Below, piece by piece: positions 5,157 to 7,920 of a stretch of 7,920 bases of DNA (position 1 is the stretch's first letter; each line of letters begins with the position of its first letter). The translations under genes and the position numbers were made by a program. Source of the DNA: Gemmatimonadota bacterium (GTDB lineage: Bacteria; Gemmatimonadota; Gemmatimonadetes; Longimicrobiales; RSA9); NCBI GenBank assembly GCA_019689775.1, contig JADGGV010000169.1:1-7920 (forward strand), written 5' to 3'. Below the pieces are notes generated by a model that was not told the origin of the DNA, did not search any database, and saw nothing but the letters and a program-made list of their open reading frames with translations.

Positions 5157-6569
5157 TCAGAACGCGAGCTGCGCGCGGCCGACGATCCCGCGCTCGGCCG
5201 GCCGGTCGCCGGCCGCGCGGCCGCCGGTGAACGTCGTGTGCTCGTAGTCGAGGACGAGCCGGACGTTGCGGTTCACGTACCAGTTGGCGCCGAGCGACCA
5301 CGCGCGCGCGGCCGTGGCCGCCCGCACCGGGTCCGCGAACGTCGGGACGGCGGCGGCGTCGACGTCGATGCCGTGCAGGCGGGCGGTCAGCTCCAGCGCG
5401 CCCCAGCCGTGCGCCGTCGGGTCGAACGACGCCCGCGGGCGCACGCCGCCGAAGCCCGCCGCCTCGCCCGTGACCACCCACGACGCCGCCACCTGCCACC
5501 CGCGGCTCCGCAGCGTCGCCGCGGTCGAATCTCGGCGGACGTGCTGCGCGACGACGACGTACTCGCCCAGCAGCCCGAGCGGGCCGGCGTAGAGGTAGCC
5601 CTGCGGAGAAAGGCGGGTGCGCGTCCCGTCGGCGACCACCGTGCCGGCCGCCTGGCCATCCGCGCGGTAGGCGAAGAAGCCCTGCTGAAGCGGCGTGCGG
5701 TAGACGGCGAGCGCCGGCGCGGCGGGTGTGCCCGTCTGGGCGCCCGTCGTCGCGGCGACGCCGAGGCCGAGCCCGCGCAGCACCGGCGGCCCGGCGGCGC
5801 GGAACGGGTGGGCGAAGATCCGGGCGGCGACGTCCTTCCCGTCGTCGGAATCGGCATCGGCGCTGCCGCCGTCCGGGACGCCGTTGAACGCGCCGACCGC
5901 GTAGGAGAACGCGCCGCGCCACACGTCGCCCCAGAGCTGGACCCCGATGTCGCGGTTCGGGACCAGGTCGGTCGGAAGCGCCCGCTCCGCGAACGTGATC
6001 GCCGTCGCCGACCGCAGTCGCTCCAGCCCGACCGGCGGCTTGAACTTGCCGAAGCGGAGGCCGAGCGCCGGGCGGTAGCGCGCGTCGATGTACGCCTCCT
6101 GGATCGACGCCGTCCCGCCGCCGAAGTCCGCCATCAGGCGGTAGTCGTAACGCCCGAAGACGGTGCCCTCGAGGATCGGGCGCACGCGCCGCAGCACGAA
6201 CGTGCTAGCGCCGATCCGGTCCGCGCCCAGGAAGAAGCGACCATCCTCCTGGATGTAGCCGCGCACGCGGAGCGTGAAGACGCCATCCCCGGATCGGAAC
6301 GCCGCGCCGTCCGCGCCGACGGCGACGGTCGCGGCCGCGCGCCGCGCCGCATCCGCGGCCTCGCGCTCCAGCTCCAGCCGCCGCTCCAGGACGCGGATGC
6401 GCTGGTCGAGCTGGGCGAGCGCCGCGGCCATCGAGTCGAGCGACGTCGCCTCGACCCGTAGCGGATCGACGGGGGGAGCCGCGCGCTGCTGCGCGGGCGC
6501 CGGCCACGGGCCGCCCGCCACGAGGCCGGCGACCAGCGCGCCGAGCCGAAGAATCCGTTGCTTCGTCAT
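5157..6569 (-). CDS. OprO/OprP-like outer-membrane porin in the sulfate operon
   Basis: The 470-residue product has a signal peptide (MTKQRILRLG, hydrophobic stretch, probable cleavage after APA near residue 26). A predicted coiled coil rich in Leu/Arg/Glu follows at about 43-80, then a beta-barrel of alternating hydrophobic strands. The order GYIQEDGRFF (104-113), RRVRPILEGTVFGRYDYRLMADFG (two adjoining blocks, 127-150), QEAYIDARY (157-165) and RFGKFKPPVGLERL (172-185) is characteristic of the phosphate-selective porin O/P family. The last residue is Phe, as expected for barrel assembly. Related porins pass anions through an arginine-lined pore. Placement between cysA and sbp suggests that this one admits sulfate; that substrate is inferred. 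The ATG at 6569 overlaps the cysA stop (ATGA) and also has its own GGAGG 8 nt upstream. There is no cysteine and only three methionines. It ends 34 nt before sbp. Confidence 0.88.
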   Translation of the reverse strand: MTKQRILRLGALVAGLVAGGPWPAPAQQRAAPPVDPLRVEATSLDSMAAALAQLDQRIRVLERRLELEREAADAARRAAATVAVGADGAAFRSGDGVFTLRVRGYIQEDGRFFLGADRIGASTFVLRRVRPILEGTVFGRYDYRLMADFGGGTASIQEAYIDARYRPALGLRFGKFKPPVGLERLRSATAITFAERALPTDLVPNRDIGVQLWGDVWRGAFSYAVGAFNGVPDGGSADADSDDGKDVAARIFAHPFRAAGPPVLRGLGLGVAATTGAQTGTPAAPALAVYRTPLQQGFFAYRADGQAAGTVVADGTRTRLSPQGYLYAGPLGLLGEYVVVAQHVRRDSTAATLRSRGWQVAASWVVTGEAAGFGGVRPRASFDPTAHGWGALELTARLHGIDVDAAAVPTFADPVRAATAARAWSLGANWYVNRNVRLVLDYEHTTFTGGRAAGDRPAERGIVGRAQLAF

Positions 6570-7723
6570 GCGAACGTCCTCCTCGGCTCACGGTGCTGGA
6601 CGGGGACCGCCGGGCGGGCGCCCGGCGCGAGGGGGTAGGCGCGCGCCGCGGTCACCTCGATGCCGATGCGCACGCCCGGCGCGACGCCGTGCAACAGGCT
6701 GCTCCGGCGCGGGAACTGCGCGAACAGCGGCCCCGCCTGGTCGACCATCGCCTCCACGCGGACGCGGTCGCCCAGCGTGATCACCCGCCGCACCGTCGCC
6801 ACGCCGCCGTCCTCGGCGCGCCAGAACTTCAGGTCGTAGGAGCGGATCACCAGCCGCACCGGCACGCGCTCGCCGGGCGGCACCGCCGTCACGCGCGCCA
6901 CCGGCACGCGCAGCGCGCCGACCGTCGCCTCGCCCGCGCGGACCACGCCGTCCAGGACGTTCACGTCGCCGATGAAGCGCGCGACGAACTCGGTCGCCGG
7001 GTCGTCCAGGATCTCGAGCGGCGAGCCGTCCTGCTCCAGCCGGCCGTCGTGGATCAGGAGCACACGGTCGGCCAGCGCGAACGCCTCCTCCTGGTCGTGC
7101 GTGACGAAGATCGAGGTCACGTGCACCTCGTCGTGCAGGCGACGCAGCCAGTGGCGCAGCTCCTCGCGTACGCGCGCATCCACGGCCGCGAACGGCTCGT
7201 CCAGAAGCAGGAGGCGCGGCCGCGCCGCCAGCGAGCGGGCCAGCGCGACGCGCTGGCGCTGGCCGCCGGAGAGCTGCGACGGGTAGCGTCGCTCGAGACC
7301 GTGCAGCCCCATCAGCGCCACCAGCTCCGCCACACGCTCCCGCCGCTCCGCGCACCCGACCCGCCGCACCCGCAACGCGTAGCCGATGTTCTCCTCGACC
7401 GTCATGTGGCGGAACAGCGCGTAATGCTGGAAGACGAAGCCGACGCGCCGCTCCCGCGGCGGGAGGTGGTCCACGCCCAGGCCGTCCAGCCAGACAGAGC
7501 CGCCGTCCGCCTGCTCCAGCCCCGCGATGATCCGCAGGATCGTGCTCTTCCCTCCCCCGGACGGGCCCAGCATCGCGACCAGCTCCCCCGCCGGGATGTC
7601 GAAGCTCACATCGTCCACCGCCGTGAACGCGCCGAACCGCTTGGTGAGCCGCTCGACGCGGATCCCCGGAGCCGCGCTCACCGCGCGCTCGGCGCGGCCG
7701 GGCCGGGATATCACGATGCCCAT
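6566..7723 (-). CDS. cysA: Sulfate/thiosulfate ABC transporter ATPase CysA
   Basis: This cytoplasmic ATPase of 385 residues drives sulfate import through CysT-CysW. Its nucleotide-binding domain contains Walker A GPSGGGKST (53-61), Q-loop Gln99 in FVFQHYALFRHMTV, signature LSGGQRQRVALARSL (151-165), Walker B LLLLDEP (171-177) and switch His209 in FVTHDQEEA. The FVFQHYALFRHMTV segment is almost identical to E. coli CysA. A C-terminal TOBE-like regulatory region covers about 250-365. The ATG at 7723 is preferred: GGAG (7733-7730) lies 6 nt before it, whereas a GTG at 7756 in the same frame has no ribosome site. Compared with E. coli CysA the protein has an extra 19 or so N-terminal residues and a slightly longer C-terminus. 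It is the first gene of the operon and overlaps the porin gene by 4 nt. Confidence 0.95.
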   Translation of the reverse strand: MGIVISRPGRAERAVSAAPGIRVERLTKRFGAFTAVDDVSFDIPAGELVAMLGPSGGGKSTILRIIAGLEQADGGSVWLDGLGVDHLPPRERRVGFVFQHYALFRHMTVEENIGYALRVRRVGCAERRERVAELVALMGLHGLERRYPSQLSGGQRQRVALARSLAARPRLLLLDEPFAAVDARVREELRHWLRRLHDEVHVTSIFVTHDQEEAFALADRVLLIHDGRLEQDGSPLEILDDPATEFVARFIGDVNVLDGVVRAGEATVGALRVPVARVTAVPPGERVPVRLVIRSYDLKFWRAEDGGVATVRRVITLGDRVRVEAMVDQAGPLFAQFPRRSSLLHGVAPGVRIGIEVTAARAYPLAPGARPAVPVQHREPRRTFA

Positions 7724-7729
7724 ACCGTT

Positions 7730-7733
7730 CTCC
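7730..7733 (-). promoter_or_regulatory. Ribosome binding site of cysA
   Basis: GGAG on the minus strand lies 6 nt before the ATG at 7723 and favours this start over the GTG at 7756. Confidence 0.6.
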
Positions 7734-7771
7734 GTTTGAGCCGGGACCGTCGCCACGGCCGGGGCGGCCGA

Positions 7772-7794
7772 GCGTGCCGCCCCTCAAGGCACGC
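7772..7794. promoter_or_regulatory. Inverted repeat GCGTGCC-N9-GGCACGC ahead of cysA, candidate operator (copy 2)
   Basis: Perfect 7-bp arms (7772-7778 and 7788-7794) flank a 9-nt spacer, centred 60 nt upstream of the cysA ATG. The inner part, GTGCC-N9-GGCAC, is identical in arms and spacing to the repeat at 627-645. If the operon promoter is the AT-rich patch near 7821-7833, this site lies in the 5' leader, where a bound protein would act as a repressor or an RNA hairpin would form. No clear -35/-10 pair and no sigma54 TGGC-N-TTGC site was found here by eye. Confidence 0.45.
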
Positions 7795-7820
7795 CCCGGG
7801 CCCGCGCCGCCGCAAGGGCG

Positions 7821-7833
7821 CATATCTAGGTAC
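7821..7833. promoter_or_regulatory. AT-rich patch, possible -10 region for the cysA operon
   Basis: This is the only AT-rich stretch in the region upstream of cysA. On the minus strand it reads TACCTAGATATG, containing TAGATA, a partial -10 match. No matching -35 box is visible at 16-18 nt. It is offered as the likely melting region only. On the plus strand it precedes an ATG at 7838. Confidence 0.2.
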
Positions 7834-7837
7834 GGCA

Positions 7838-7920
7838 TGAACTTACGCGATCCGGCCGGGGGCGCCGCCGCCCCGGCGCCCCCCCCGGGGTGGGGGGGGT
7901 GGGGGGAGGGGGAGGGGCCG
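7838..7920 (+). other. Open frame running off the right edge, doubtful gene start
   Basis: An ATG at 7838 opens a plus-strand frame of 27 complete codons to the edge without a stop, beginning MNLRDPAGGAAAP and then Pro/Gly/Trp/Glu-rich. It would be divergent from cysA. The ribosome site is poor (an AGG 6 nt upstream) and the codons after residue 15 come from a G/C homopolymer tract, so this may be noncoding. No family is recognisable. Confidence 0.15.
7887..7917 (+). repeat. G-run tract, potential G-quadruplex
   Basis: The plus strand carries five successive G-runs of 4, 8, 6, 5 and 4 bases separated by single T or A residues. Such a tract can form a G-quadruplex. It is also the sort of sequence in which read and assembly errors collect, so exact run lengths should be treated with care. 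Confidence 0.6.

Noticed and set aside
6588..7840. Two frames of about 415 codons overlapping cysA (one per strand)
   Set aside because: Both lack family motifs and are His/Arg/Gly/Ala-rich. cysA explains this stretch completely.
7724..7886. Sigma54 promoter for the cysA operon
   Set aside because: The only TTGC on the minus strand has no GG at the required distance upstream, so no -24/-12 element is supported.

Overview
This 7.9 kb window is very GC-rich. The strong G/C preference at third codon positions is why long open frames also appear antisense to the real genes. A signal-peptide-bearing outer-membrane porin of the OprO/OprP type indicates a diderm (Gram-negative) bacterium. The base composition would fit groups such as Gemmatimonadota, Rokubacteria or high-GC Proteobacteria, but nothing seen here fixes the phylum.

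Layout. (1) Positions 1-283, minus strand: the first 94 codons of an aspartate kinase, running off the left edge. (2) Positions 284-746: a divergent intergenic region. It holds a consensus-like sigma70 promoter for the kinase (TTGACA, 17 nt, TATCTT), a leader RNA of about 290 nt with stable hairpins, a 31-codon open frame with four methionine codons in seven, and a strong intrinsic terminator placed immediately before the kinase ribosome binding site. It therefore looks like a transcription-attenuation control region. (3) Positions 747-2306, plus strand: a GAF / AAA+ / Fis-type helix-turn-helix enhancer-binding regulator of the sigma54 class. (4) Positions 2224-7723, minus strand: a tight five-gene operon in transcription order cysA (ATPase), an OprO/OprP-like porin, a periplasmic sulfate-binding protein, cysT and cysW (permeases). 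Two junctions are 4-nt ATGA overlaps. The last gene runs 83 nt antisense into the 3' end of the regulator. (5) Positions 7724-7920: the cysA leader and upstream region, ending in a very G-rich tract.

How it fits together. The operon encodes a complete sulfate/thiosulfate uptake route: porin across the outer membrane, binding protein in the periplasm, CysT-CysW channel and CysA ATPase in the inner membrane. Sulfate sulfur goes into cysteine and methionine, and aspartate kinase commits carbon to methionine, threonine and lysine. Two observations connect the two halves. The kinase leader carries a Met-codon-rich peptide with a matching terminator and a possible antiterminator. The same inverted repeat, GTGCC-N9-GGCAC, lies in both intergenic regions: once in the cysA leader region and once between the kinase promoter and the regulator gene. 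A coordinated sulfur/methionine regulatory unit is therefore a reasonable hypothesis, but it is inferred from sequence alone.
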